Source: Haemophilus aegyptius
GTDB taxonomy: Bacteria > Pseudomonadota > Gammaproteobacteria > Enterobacterales > Pasteurellaceae
Assembly: GCF_900475885.1 (NCBI RefSeq)
Contig: NZ_LS483429.1
Coordinates: forward strand, 992,001 to 1,056,000
Direction of reading: 5' to 3'
Length of the DNA: 64,000 bases
The notes under the pieces were generated by a model that was not told where the DNA came from, made no database searches, and worked only from the letters and a program-made list of their open reading frames with translations. Below, piece by piece: positions 10,351 to 18,942 of this stretch (positions are counted from its first letter, which is position 1; each line of letters begins with the position of its first letter). The translations under genes were made by a program, and so were the position numbers.

Positions 10351-10662
10351 TTAACGACCAATACCTGCACATTTTGTTGAGTGCGGTACAGTTTCATTTT
10401 GTGCTTTCCATTCTTCTGGAGTGAATAAATGTAATGCTAATGCGTGAATACTATGATTTAATTCTTCGTTCAATAATTGATAAATACGCTGATGACGTTG
10501 TACTTTTCGAATATTTTTAAAGTCTGCGCTGACAATAACGCATTTAAAATGTGATTCAGAACCTCGATTAGAGTGATGTAAATGGCTTTCATTTTCTATT
10601 GCTAAAAAGTGCGGTTGAAATTCTTTTTGAATTTTTTGCTCAATAATTTGTTGAATTGACAT
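10351..10662 (-). CDS. bolA: BolA family protein
   Basis: A 103-residue BolA/IbaG-type protein. The family works with monothiol glutaredoxins and a shared 2Fe-2S cluster and affects cell shape and stress responses. The class II KH-like fold is seen in the helix-strand order, with the FKCVIVSADFKNIRKVQRHQ segment and the invariant His in IHALALHLFTP. It is monocistronic. BolA rather than IbaG is judged from length and sequence. An uptake signal lies near its N-terminal coding end. Confidence 0.88.
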   Translation of the reverse strand: MSIQQIIEQKIQKEFQPHFLAIENESHLHHSNRGSESHFKCVIVSADFKNIRKVQRHQRIYQLLNEELNHSIHALALHLFTPEEWKAQNETVPHSTKCAGIGR

Positions 10663-10755
10663 TATAAGTTCTCCACAAAAACTACAATGAAACGCTATAC
10701 ATTAATAAGGAAGTTTGTAAGAATAGCACAATTCTAATTGATTTATGGGGAAATC

Positions 10756-11355
10756 ATGACATTAGTAAACAAAATTAAAACATTATCATCAGTAGGTATT
10801 CTAGCGGCTACATTATTTCTTGCAGGCTGCCAAGCACAATCAAATATATTAGCATTTACACCGCTTGCGCCAAGTGCTTCAATGAATGTTAATCGAACTG
10901 CCGTTGTATCTGTTACAACAAAAGATAGCCGCGCAATACAAGAGATTGCGAGTTATACGAAACACGGGGAACTGATTAAATTAAATGCATCCCCAAGTGT
11001 TACACAATTATTTCAGCAAGTGATGCAGCAAAATTTAATTAGTAAAGGCTTTAGAATTGGGCAATTAAATGGTTCAAATGCGTGGGTAACTGTGGATGTG
11101 CGTGAATTTGGTACGCAAGTAGAACAAGGTAATCTTCGTTATAAACTTAATACCAAAATTCAAGCGACAGTTTATGTACAAGGTGCGAAAGGTTCGTATA
11201 ATAAATCATTTAATGTTACGCGCTTACAAGAGGGCGTATTTAATGCGGACAATGATGAAATTCATAAAGTGCTATCTCAAACTTTTAATGATATTGTGAA
11301 CAATATTTATCAAGATCAAGAAGTTGCGGCTGCGATAAACCAATATTCTAATTAA
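10756..11355 (+). CDS. YajG-like lipoprotein
   Basis: A 199-residue outer-membrane-type lipoprotein. The signal peptide ends with LAGC, giving a lipidated Cys near residue 24, and the mature part resembles the YajG family (repeated short strands, ending in a helix [23 protein letters not shown]). Function is unknown. In E. coli yajG is beside bolA, and here bolA is the divergent neighbour, which supports the call. I start at MTLVNKIK because GGGGAA sits 4 bases upstream; a six-codon extension is open. Confidence 0.75.
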   Translation: MTLVNKIKTLSSVGILAATLFLAGCQAQSNILAFTPLAPSASMNVNRTAVVSVTTKDSRAIQEIASYTKHGELIKLNASPSVTQLFQQVMQQNLISKGFRIGQLNGSNAWVTVDVREFGTQVEQGNLRYKLNTKIQATVYVQGAKGSYNKSFNVTRLQEGVFNADNDEIHKVLSQTFNDIVNNIYQDQEVAAAINQYSN

Positions 11356-11370
11356 TCACATATCTACAGT

Positions 11371-11399
11371 GAGGAAGATTGAACAATCTTCCTCTTTTT
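11371..11399 (+). terminator. Terminator after the YajG-like gene
   Basis: GAGGAAGATTG and CAATCTTCCTC form an 11-bp stem with a 2-base loop, followed by five T. Confidence 0.85.
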
Positions 11400-11570
11400 C
11401 TATCACGCTATTTCATTCTACATACTAGGCTTCACATAAAATCATTTCAAACTAATCATCTGTTCAAAAGAATAAAAAATATTCATAAAACCAATTACAT
11501 CAATTTATAGCATTCTTTATAAAAATTAGGCAGAATACAAAAAAATTTTAGTTTAAAAAAGGAGCAAATT

Positions 11571-12941
11571 ATGGCTAAACATTATGATTATATTGCTATT
11601 GGCGGTGGCAGTGGCGGTATTGCGTCTCTAAATCGAGCAGCAAGCTATGGAAAAAAATGTGCAATCATTGAAGCAAAACATCTTGGCGGAACTTGTGTAA
11701 ATGTCGGTTGCGTACCTAAAAAAGTGATGTTTTATGGCGCGCATATTGCAGAAGCAATCAACAATTATGCACCAGATTATGGTTTTGATGTTGAAGTGAA
11801 AAAATTTGATTTTTCAAAACTGATTGAAAGTCGCCAAGCCTATATTAGTCGTATCCATACATCTTATAATAATGTATTAGCGAAAAATAATATTGATGTA
11901 ATTAATGGTTTCGGAAAATTTGTCGATGCCCATACCATTGAAGTAACACTTGCTGATGGTACAAAAGAACAAGTAACCGCAGATCATATTTTAATCGCAA
12001 CTGGTGGTCGTCCATATCGTCCAAATATTAAAGGACAAGAATACGGCATTGATTCAGATGGTTTCTTTGCATTAACCGAATTACCAAAACGTGCTGCTGT
12101 TATTGGTGCAGGCTATATTGCTGTTGAACTTTCTGGCGTATTAAATAGCTTAGGCGTGGAAACACATTTATTAGTGCGTCGCCATGCGCCAATGCGTAAT
12201 CAGGATCCATTAATCGTAGAAACATTAGTGGAAGTGCTTGCGCAAGATGGAATTCAATTACATACCAATTCTACCCCATCTGAAATTGTAAAAAATGCAG
12301 ATGGTTCACTTACTGTAAGATGTGATGGTCAATCTGATGTTACCGTAGATTGCGTTATTTGGGCTGCGGGTCGTGTTCCAACGACAGATAAAATTGGCTT
12401 AGAAAATGCAGGCGTAGAAACGAACGAACATGGCTATGTCAAAGTAGATAAATATCAAAATACTAATGTGAAAGGCATTTATGCGGTAGGCGATATTATT
12501 GAAAACGGCATTGAATTAACACCAGTTGCAGTTGCAGCAGGTCGTCGTCTTTCTGAGCGTTTATTTAATAATAAACCGACTGAATATTTAGATTACAGTT
12601 TAGTTCCAACCGTTGTATTTAGCCATCCGCCTATCGGCACTGTAGGTTTAACTGAACCGCAAGCGATTGAGCAGTACGGCGCAGAAAATGTTAAGGTATA
12701 TAAATCTTCTTTCACAGCGATGTACACTGCGGTAACTCAACATCGCCAACCGTGCAAAATGAAATTAGTTTGTGTGGGTAAAGATGAAAAAGTTGTGGGT
12801 TTACATGGTATTGGTTTCGGTGTAGATGAAATGATTCAAGGATTTGCAGTAGCAATCAAAATGGGTGCAACAAAAGCTGATTTTGACAATACGGTGGCAA
12901 TTCATCCAACAGGTTCAGAGGAATTTGTAACAATGCGTTAA
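11571..12941 (+). CDS. gor: Glutathione reductase
   Basis: An NADPH-dependent flavoenzyme that reduces glutathione disulfide. In 456 residues it shows the FAD-binding GGGSGGIAS, the redox pair Cys42/Cys47 in [13 protein letters not shown], the NADPH Rossmann motif [13 protein letters not shown] followed by arginines, the second FAD motif YAVGDI, and the C-terminal catalytic [13 protein letters not shown]. influenzae imports glutathione rather than making it, so Gor maintains an imported pool. The Shine-Dalgarno AAGGAG lies 6 bases before ATG. Confidence 0.96.
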   Translation: MAKHYDYIAIGGGSGGIASLNRAASYGKKCAIIEAKHLGGTCVNVGCVPKKVMFYGAHIAEAINNYAPDYGFDVEVKKFDFSKLIESRQAYISRIHTSYNNVLAKNNIDVINGFGKFVDAHTIEVTLADGTKEQVTADHILIATGGRPYRPNIKGQEYGIDSDGFFALTELPKRAAVIGAGYIAVELSGVLNSLGVETHLLVRRHAPMRNQDPLIVETLVEVLAQDGIQLHTNSTPSEIVKNADGSLTVRCDGQSDVTVDCVIWAAGRVPTTDKIGLENAGVETNEHGYVKVDKYQNTNVKGIYAVGDIIENGIELTPVAVAAGRRLSERLFNNKPTEYLDYSLVPTVVFSHPPIGTVGLTEPQAIEQYGAENVKVYKSSFTAMYTAVTQHRQPCKMKLVCVGKDEKVVGLHGIGFGVDEMIQGFAVAIKMGATKADFDNTVAIHPTGSEEFVTMR

Positions 12942-12960
12942 TTGTTCAAATGAAAGAAGA

Positions 12961-12988
12961 AAAAGGCAGTAAGGTTATACTGCCTTTA
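12961..12988 (+). terminator. Terminator after gor
   Basis: AAAAGGCAGT pairs with ACTGCCTTT (loop aaggttat). Confidence 0.65.
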
Positions 12989-13049
12989 AAGAAGTGAGAA
13001 ATATCTATTTTCAGGATTTGTTTCTGTCATTTATGGAAATAAATCCTGT

Positions 13050-13934
13050 TTATTTTTTATATGCCAAGATTTCGCCCATGCGAACAGGTTCATTTACGCT
13101 TAAATGATCAGCCAAACGCACTTGATTGGCTTGGAATAAATTAATTACTGTTGAACCAAGTTGGAACCAACCCATTTCTTGACCTTTCAATAATTTGACC
13201 GCACTTTCGCCTTCATAAGTCCAAGTTTTCACTTCCCAAGTTTTCACTTCATTGTGGCGTGGTGGATTAATTACGCCTGCCCAAGTTGTGCCAATACTTG
13301 CAGTGATGGTTGCGCCAACTAAAATTTGTACCATTGTGCCAAATTCAGTATCAAATACACAAATCACACGTTCATTACGTGCAAATAAATTTGGTACATG
13401 TTGGGCTAAAAATGGATTCACAGAGAATAAATCACCCGGCACATAAATCATTTTGCGTAGCGTAGCATCGCATGGCATATGCACTCGGTGATAATCACGA
13501 GGAGAAAGATAAGTAGTAGCAAATTCCCCATTTTTAAAGGTTTCCACTAATTCTTTATCTTCTGCCAATAAGTCTTCTAGGCTGAAAAAATGCCCCTTAG
13601 CTTGCAATAAAAGATTATCGTCAATATGACCGCACTCACTAATGCGACCGTCTGCTGGTAAACAAAGTGCGGTTGGATTTTGATTAATTGGACGCGCGTT
13701 TTCTTTTAACGGACGAATAAAAAATTCATTAAAACTTGCGTAATCAGAAAATTGTTCTTTTTGCGCAATGCTCATATCAATGTTGTATTTTTTCGCAAAA
13801 GCTTTAATTACAAAATGTGTTATTTTGCCCCATTTTTGTTTAGCAAACCAGCCAGCAATTTGAGTTAAATAAATTTGCGGCATGACATATTGAAATGCCA
13901 CTTTTAAGCGTTGCCAATAAGAATTTGAAGTCAT
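13050..13934 (-). CDS. psd: Phosphatidylserine decarboxylase proenzyme
   Basis: Psd makes phosphatidylethanolamine, the main phospholipid, at the inner membrane. The proenzyme cleaves itself between Gly and Ser of the LGST motif (visible as QLGSTVINLF near the C-terminus), producing the pyruvoyl-bearing alpha chain. The active-site His regions are YHRVHMPC and the ADGRISECG segment. Two ATG codons are adjacent (13937 and 13934); I use the second, giving 294 residues. Monocistronic, convergent with gor. Confidence 0.95.
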   Translation of the reverse strand: MTSNSYWQRLKVAFQYVMPQIYLTQIAGWFAKQKWGKITHFVIKAFAKKYNIDMSIAQKEQFSDYASFNEFFIRPLKENARPINQNPTALCLPADGRISECGHIDDNLLLQAKGHFFSLEDLLAEDKELVETFKNGEFATTYLSPRDYHRVHMPCDATLRKMIYVPGDLFSVNPFLAQHVPNLFARNERVICVFDTEFGTMVQILVGATITASIGTTWAGVINPPRHNEVKTWEVKTWTYEGESAVKLLKGQEMGWFQLGSTVINLFQANQVRLADHLSVNEPVRMGEILAYKK

Positions 13935-14091
13935 CATTATCTTTCCTTGTTAAAAAAAGAGGCGTGATTATAGCAATTTTTATCAAAGTGCCAACTTTTT
14001 TGGTAATTAGAAATTTTTCTCTCGTTATTATCCAATAAAAATGTGATTTCCCTTTGACTATCTTCGCAACAAGGGGTAATATTCACGCCCT

Positions 14092-14616
14092 ATGCAAAAG
14101 GTAAAACTACCCCTAACCGTTGATCCGGTAAAAGATGCTCAAAGACGGCTTGATTATGTTGGTTATTATTCGGCAAATCAGCTTGAGCGTTTGGCGGAAT
14201 CAGTGGTAAACGTGCTCAGCGATGCACAGGTAACATTATCGTTTTATGTTGATCCACAAAAATTAGTGGTGATGAAAGGTAAAGTACAGATTGATGTCGA
14301 TCTTGAATGTCAGCGTTGTAACGAACCTTACAAACAAACATTGGAATGTGAGTTTACTTATAGTCCAGTGGCTAATTGGGATCAGGCTGATGACTTGCCC
14401 GAAATTTATGAGCCAATCGAGTTCAATGAGTTTGGCGAAATAGATTTAATTGGCACGGTGGAAGATGAGCTAATTTTAGCTTTGCCGCTTGTCCCAATGC
14501 ATTCATCTGAACACTGTGAAGTGTCCGTGCAGGAACAGGTTTTTGGCGAATTGCCTGAAGAATTGGCAAAAAAACCGAACCCGTTCGCTGTATTAGCTAA
14601 TTTAAAGCAAAAGTAA
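14092..14616 (+). CDS. yceD: YceD family protein (DUF177)
   Basis: A 174-residue DUF177 protein, the gene that nearly always precedes rpmF. Family members are needed for 23S rRNA accumulation in plants and are thought to help ribosome or lipid-gene coordination in bacteria; the exact role is unsettled. A Cys pair ([10 protein letters not shown]) and the C-terminal [10 protein letters not shown] motif are conserved family marks. It starts the yceD-rpmF-(plsX)-fab cluster, with rpmF 22 bases downstream. Confidence 0.88.
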   Translation: MQKVKLPLTVDPVKDAQRRLDYVGYYSANQLERLAESVVNVLSDAQVTLSFYVDPQKLVVMKGKVQIDVDLECQRCNEPYKQTLECEFTYSPVANWDQADDLPEIYEPIEFNEFGEIDLIGTVEDELILALPLVPMHSSEHCEVSVQEQVFGELPEELAKKPNPFAVLANLKQK

Positions 14617-14638
14617 ATTAAATTTAGGAGTATAGCCA

Positions 14639-14809
14639 ATGGCTGTTCAACAAAACAAAAAATCTCGTTCACGTCGTGATATGCGTCGTTCACACGATGC
14701 TTTAACAACTGCTGCTGTATCAGTAGATAAAGCAAGCGGTGAAACTCACTTACGCCACCACGTAACTGCAGACGGTTACTATCGTGGTCGTAAAGTGATC
14801 AATAAGTAA
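14639..14809 (+). CDS. rpmF: 50S ribosomal protein L32
   Basis: The 56-residue ribosomal protein begins [20 protein letters not shown] and ends [11 protein letters not shown], an unmistakable L32. The Shine-Dalgarno TAGGAG is about 9 bases upstream. It lacks the zinc-binding cysteines found in some L32 proteins. It stands between yceD and the plsX remnant, as in most gammaproteobacteria. Confidence 0.96.
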
Positions 14810-14832
14810 TTTTTTTACTTATAGGTGTTCAC

Positions 14833-14961
14833 TTGAACCGTCTAACCTTGGCGTTAGATGTGATGGGCGGGGACGTTGGTCCCCGTATTACTATCTGCAT
14901 TCCTTTAACATCGGAAAATAATCTGGTGTGGTCTTATCTCTTACTTGGCGATAGTCCATAG
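14833..14961 (+). pseudogene. plsX: plsX remnant (phosphate acyltransferase)
   Basis: Starting at TTG 14833 the frame reads (M)NRLTLALDVMGGDVGPRITI, a near match to the start of PlsX, then drifts and stops at TAG 14961 after 42 residues. The final part (YLLLGDSP) still resembles the next PlsX strand. The bases after the stop look like decayed PlsX coding until fabH starts 35 bases on. PlsX normally exceeds 330 residues, so over 85% is missing. Position between rpmF and fabH is exactly where plsX belongs. Acyl-phosphate synthesis must come from elsewhere, or the cell uses acyl-ACP/PlsB only. Confidence 0.85.
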
Positions 14962-14995
14962 ATTTTTTCCTTTTTAATCGCTTATCTTATTGAGT

Positions 14996-15946
14996 ATGAA
15001 TAGTAGAATTTTATCCACCGGTAGCTATCTGCCGAGTCATATTCGCACAAATGCGGATTTAGAAAAAATGGTTGATACATCAGATGAATGGATTGTCACT
15101 CGTTCTGGTATCCGTGAACGTCGTATCGCAGCGGAAGATGAAACTGTTGCAACAATGGGATTTGAAGCGGTAAAAAATGCGATCGAAGCTGCTCAAATTA
15201 ATCCTCAAGATATTGAACTGATTATTGTTGCAACTACAAGTCACTCACATGCTTATCCAAGTGCGGCTTGCCAAGTGCAAGGTTTATTAAATATTGATGA
15301 TGCGATTTCTTTTGATTTAGCGGCAGCTTGCACAGGCTTTGTCTATGCTTTGAGCGTAGCTGATCAATTTATTCGTGCAGGCAAAGTGAAAAAAGCCTTA
15401 GTGATAGGCTCAGATCTCAATTCTCGTAAATTAGATGAAAATGATCGCAGCACTGTTGTGCTATTTGGTGATGGTGCGGGTGCTGTAATTTTAGAAGCGA
15501 GTGAACAAGAAGGAATTATCTCCACCCATTTACACGCTTCAGCAGATAAAAATAATGCCCTTGTTTTAGCTCAGCCAGAACGTGGTATAGAAAAATCTGG
15601 CTATATCGAGATGCAAGGTAACGAAACCTTCAAATTGGCAGTTCGTGAACTTTCAAATGTGGTGGAAGAAACACTTTTAGCAAATAATTTAGATAAAAAA
15701 GATTTAGATTGGCTTGTGCCACACCAAGCAAATTTACGTATTATTACAGCGACGGCTAAAAAATTAGAAATGGATATGTCGCAAGTGCTGGTAACGTTAG
15801 ATAAATACGCTAACAACAGTGCAGCAACAGTGCCTGTCGCTTTAGATGAGGCTGTTCGAGATGGTCGTATTCAACGTGGGCAGTTATTATTATTAGAAGC
15901 CTTTGGCGGTGGTTGGACTTGGGGTTCAGCGTTAGTGAGATTTTAG
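14996..15946 (+). CDS. fabH: 3-oxoacyl-ACP synthase III
   Basis: FabH begins fatty-acid synthesis by condensing acetyl-CoA with malonyl-ACP. The catalytic triad is present: Cys112 in AAACTGF, His in PHQANLRI, Asn in YANNSAAT. The glycine-rich C-terminus [14 protein letters not shown] is typical. I start at ATG 14996 (316 residues, family length); TTG two codons earlier is open but has no better ribosome site. No gene lies between it and the plsX stub. A paired-uptake-signal hairpin follows. Confidence 0.96.
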   Translation: MNSRILSTGSYLPSHIRTNADLEKMVDTSDEWIVTRSGIRERRIAAEDETVATMGFEAVKNAIEAAQINPQDIELIIVATTSHSHAYPSAACQVQGLLNIDDAISFDLAAACTGFVYALSVADQFIRAGKVKKALVIGSDLNSRKLDENDRSTVVLFGDGAGAVILEASEQEGIISTHLHASADKNNALVLAQPERGIEKSGYIEMQGNETFKLAVRELSNVVEETLLANNLDKKDLDWLVPHQANLRIITATAKKLEMDMSQVLVTLDKYANNSAATVPVALDEAVRDGRIQRGQLLLLEAFGGGWTWGSALVRF

Positions 15947-15975
15947 TTGATTTGATATAATTATTGATGATTTTA

Positions 15976-16005
15976 AAGTGCGGTAAAAATTGACCGCACT
16001 TTTTG
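15976..16005 (+). terminator. Paired uptake-signal terminator after fabH
   Basis: AAAGTGCGGT and ACCGCACTTT form a 10-bp stem with an 8-base loop, followed by a T run. This separates fabH from fabD. Confidence 0.8.
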
Positions 16006-16016
16006 TGTTAAATGTC

Positions 16017-16518
16017 AGGGGTTCGCCTGACGGCGACTTACTTTCTTTTACTCGTGTAAAAGAAAGTAGGCAAAGAAAACACGCCCCAGTTAAATCGCTG
16101 TTCTTTGCTTTGTTTCAATTTTCTTAACGGCAATTTGCTGAACTCGCTACGCTCAAACAGACGCAAATTGCCTAAAAATTGAAAGTCGCAAAGGCGATTT
16201 ATATGGGGCCCCGAATTTATCAGAGCATTATTTAAAAAGTGCGGTTAATTTTAAATTCATTTTAAGAACAAAAAATATTTTGAGTTTTGACCGCACTTTA
16301 AATCGGATAAAGAACAAATTGGGTTCCCTTCTTTTCCACCTTTGTGGAATTGAATTTGTAGGAAATTTTCGTCTGTTTGAGCGCAGCGAGTTTAGAAAAT
16401 TTCCGTGAAACAAATTCAATGGAACAAAGGAAACAAGGAAAAGTAGGGTCGCCTTTCTTTTTGCTTACTTTTTCTTTGGCGAAGCAAAGAAAAAGTAAGT
16501 CGCCATCGGCGAAACCCG
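16017..16518. repeat. MITE-like inverted-repeat element between fabH and fabD
   Basis: The ends are inverted copies of each other: left about 16017-16045 (GGGGTTCGCC..GGCGACTTACTTTC), right about 16486-16518 (reads GTAAGTCGCC..GGCGAAACCC). A second inverted pair is inside: ACTCGCTACGCTCAAACAGACG near 16142-16163 and its near-complement at 16370-16392. Each half folds into nested hairpins (left: GGCAATTTGC with GCAAATTGCC; right: GGAAATTTTC with GAAAATTTCC). Two further inverted uptake signals (about 16235 and 16288) sit in the centre. No reading frame of note is contained. It resembles a miniature mobile element or two head-to-head repeats. Confidence 0.7.
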
Positions 16519-16571
16519 ATTTTAATTACCGAAGAAGAATTTTCAATTAAAAAACAATAGGACAAAACATA

Positions 16572-17507
16572 ATGAAAAAATTCGCAATGGTCTTCCCAGG
16601 TCAAGGCTCCCAAACTGTCGGTATGCTTGCTGATCTTGCCACTGAATATCCAATCGTTATTGAAACATTTAAACAAGCATCTGATGCGCTTGGTTATGAT
16701 TTATGGTATCTTGTTCAACAAGGTCCTGAAGAACTTAATAAAACTTGGCAAACTCAGCCCGCACTTTTAGCTGCTTCAGTCGCTATTTATCGCGTATGGC
16801 AAGAAAAATTTCCTCAATTAAAACCAGAAGTGATGGCAGGTCATAGCTTAGGTGAGTATTCTGCGTTAGTTTGTGCTGGGGTGTTGGATTTCCAAGATGC
16901 GATTAAATTAGTGGAATTGCGCGGAAAATTAATGCAACAAGCTGTGCCTGAAGGCACTGGCGCAATGTATGCAATCATTGGTTTAGATAATGAAGCAATT
17001 ATTAATGCTTGCAAACAAGCAGAGGAAGGCGAAGTCGTATCTGCGGTGAACTTTAACTCACCGGGTCAAGTAGTTATTGCGGGTGCGAAAGCTGCAGTTG
17101 AGCGTGCGGCTGCATTATGTAAAGAAGCAGGGGCGAAACGTGCATTGCCGTTAGCTGTGAGCGTACCTTCTCACTGTGCATTAATGAAACCTGCAGCCGA
17201 GCAATTAGCGGTAACACTTGAGAATATTCAAATTAATACACCAACAACATCGGTATTAAATAACGTTGATGTGAAAGCTGAAACTGAAGGCACCGAAATT
17301 CGTACCGCACTTGTTCGTCAGTTATATAGTCCAGTTCGTTGGACTGAAACAGTTGAAAAAATGGCGCAAGATGGCGTTCTAGCGCTTGTTGAAGTGGGGC
17401 CAGGTAAAGTATTAAATGGTTTAACCAAACGCATTGTGGGTGATTTACAAGCAATATCTGTAAATGATGTTGCATCATTCAATGCGGTAGAAGAATTTTT
17501 AGCGTAA
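16572..17507 (+). CDS. fabD: Malonyl-CoA:ACP transacylase
   Basis: FabD moves malonyl from CoA to acyl carrier protein. The nucleophile Ser92 lies in GHSLGEYS; the conserved GQGSQ loop is at residues 10-14 and the catalytic His is in VPSHCALM. Family length (311 residues). It is separated from fabH by a 600-base element-filled gap, so it probably has its own promoter, and is followed by fabG 16 bases on. Confidence 0.96.
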   Translation: MKKFAMVFPGQGSQTVGMLADLATEYPIVIETFKQASDALGYDLWYLVQQGPEELNKTWQTQPALLAASVAIYRVWQEKFPQLKPEVMAGHSLGEYSALVCAGVLDFQDAIKLVELRGKLMQQAVPEGTGAMYAIIGLDNEAIINACKQAEEGEVVSAVNFNSPGQVVIAGAKAAVERAAALCKEAGAKRALPLAVSVPSHCALMKPAAEQLAVTLENIQINTPTTSVLNNVDVKAETEGTEIRTALVRQLYSPVRWTETVEKMAQDGVLALVEVGPGKVLNGLTKRIVGDLQAISVNDVASFNAVEEFLA

Positions 17508-17523
17508 GTAAAAGGAAGAAAAA

Positions 17524-18252
17524 ATGCAAGGTAAAATTGCTTTAGTGACAGGGGCTAGCCGTGGTATCGGTCGTGCGATTGCAGAAGAACTTAGTTCAAA
17601 AGGTGCATTTGTAATTGGTACCGCAACCTCTGAAAAGGGTGCAGAGGCGATCTCGGCTTATTTAGGGGATAAAGGTAAAGGTTTAGTTTTAAACGTAACG
17701 GATAAAGAATCTATCGAAACCTTACTTGGACAAATTAAAAATGATTTTGGCGATATTGATATTCTCGTGAATAACGCAGGTATTACTCGCGATAATTTAT
17801 TGATGCGTATGAAAGATGAGGAATGGTTTGATATTATGCAAACTAACTTAACTTCGGTGTATCATCTTTCTAAAGCCATGTTACGTTCAATGATGAAAAA
17901 ACGTTTTGGTCGTATCATCAATATTGGTTCAGTGGTTGGTTCAACGGGTAATCCAGGACAAACTAACTATTGTGCGGCAAAAGCGGGTGTGGTTGGTTTT
18001 TCTAAATCTTTAGCGAAAGAAGTAGCTGCACGTGGTATTACTGTAAATGTGGTTGCACCAGGTTTTATTGCAACAGATATGACAGAAGTGCTTACGGATG
18101 AACAAAAAGCGGGGATCTTATCTAATGTTCCAGCTGGACGTTTAGGCGAAGCAAAAGACATAGCTAAAGCCGTTGCTTTCTTAGCTTCTGATGATGCAGG
18201 TTATATCACGGGAACAACGTTACACGTGAATGGTGGCTTATACTTAAGCTAA
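17524..18252 (+). CDS. fabG: 3-oxoacyl-ACP reductase
   Basis: FabG is the NADPH-dependent ketoreductase of each elongation cycle. This short-chain dehydrogenase shows the cofactor motif TGASRGIG near residue 10, NNAG, the catalytic Ser in NIGSVVGS and YCAAK. The 242-residue length is standard. The Shine-Dalgarno AAAGGAAG precedes ATG. It is co-directional with fabD and acpP; the 255-base gap to acpP holds a structured leader. Confidence 0.96.
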   Translation: MQGKIALVTGASRGIGRAIAEELSSKGAFVIGTATSEKGAEAISAYLGDKGKGLVLNVTDKESIETLLGQIKNDFGDIDILVNNAGITRDNLLMRMKDEEWFDIMQTNLTSVYHLSKAMLRSMMKKRFGRIINIGSVVGSTGNPGQTNYCAAKAGVVGFSKSLAKEVAARGITVNVVAPGFIATDMTEVLTDEQKAGILSNVPAGRLGEAKDIAKAVAFLASDDAGYITGTTLHVNGGLYLS

Positions 18253-18315
18253 AATTTGACATTGATTTATGGGGGATTTCTAAGCAATAAAATCATAGCC
18301 AAAGATTTTAGATAA

Positions 18316-18324
18316 TGCTAAAAT
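18316..18324 (+). promoter_or_regulatory. Probable extended -10 promoter of acpP
   Basis: TGC followed by TAAAAT makes an extended -10 element; predicted start near 18331. This leaves a leader of about 177 bases ahead of acpP. No good -35 box is seen, as expected for extended -10 promoters. Confidence 0.5.
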
Positions 18325-18331
18325 CCTACTC

Positions 18332-18447
18332 GCAATGTAACTTGGTTACGCCTTGAGCGTATGCAAAGGTACGTAACTATATTTGATGTGTGTGTTCACA
18401 TTGCCTATTTTGTGGTGCGACCAGACCATAAAATAGTTGCAAGTTAC
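18332..18447 (+). ncRNA. Candidate structured leader RNA upstream of acpP
   Basis: Several exact complementary segments occur here. P0: GCAATGT (18332-18338) with ACATTGC (18398-18404). P1: GTAACTTG (18337-18344) with CAAGTTAC (18440-18447). P2: GTTACG (18345-18350) with CGTAAC (18372-18377). P3: ATGTG (18386-18390) with CACAT (18397-18401). P4: a 12-bp stem (18405-18416 with 18425-18436, one G-U). P0 overlaps P1 by two bases and excludes P3. P1+P2+P3+P4 make a four-way junction; P0 plus the inner six pairs of P1 make a pseudoknot with P4 stacked on P0. No known RNA family is recognised. Folding and covariation have not been tested. Confidence 0.5.
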
Positions 18448-18507
18448 TAAAAAATACATACACTAACCGCTCTTTTATGAGTTAAAACTAACAAATAGGA
18501 AAAACAA

Positions 18508-18738
18508 ATGAGTATTGAAGAACGCGTGAAAAAAATCATCGTTGAACAATTAGGTGTTAAAGAAGAAGATGTTAAACCTGAAGCTTCTTTTGTTGAAGAT
18601 TTAGGTGCAGATTCATTAGACACAGTTGAATTAGTAATGGCTTTAGAAGAAGAATTTGATATTGAAATTCCTGATGAAGAAGCTGAAAAAATTACCACTG
18701 TTCAATCTGCGATTGATTACGTGCAAAACAATCAATAA
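18508..18738 (+). CDS. acpP: Acyl carrier protein
   Basis: The 76-residue acidic carrier of growing acyl chains. Ser36 in [18 protein letters not shown] takes the 4'-phosphopantetheine arm. The sequence is nearly that of E. coli AcpP. It follows fabG after a long leader with paired segments, and a strong terminator follows, so it can be transcribed alone at high level. Shine-Dalgarno AGGA lies 8 bases before ATG. Confidence 0.98.
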   Translation: MSIEERVKKIIVEQLGVKEEDVKPEASFVEDLGADSLDTVELVMALEEEFDIEIPDEEAEKITTVQSAIDYVQNNQ

Positions 18739-18746
18739 TTTTAAGT

Positions 18747-18775
18747 TGGGCGACGTTTTAAGTCGCCTAATTTTT
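18747..18775 (+). terminator. Terminator after acpP
   Basis: GGGCGAC pairs with GTCGCCT, followed after two bases by a long T run. Confidence 0.85.
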
Positions 18776-18942
18776 TTTCTAATAATCCTCTTTAAAATTA
18801 CCGCACTTTTTATTTTTCCTTTTCATAAAAATTGATCTAAATTATCGTTTACTTAAAATCTTGGTTTAAATTTTAAAAAATTATTTAGTTATATGCCTAA
18901 AAAGAAGTATTATTTGCATAGTTTTTCATTTTTGAGGTGTTT

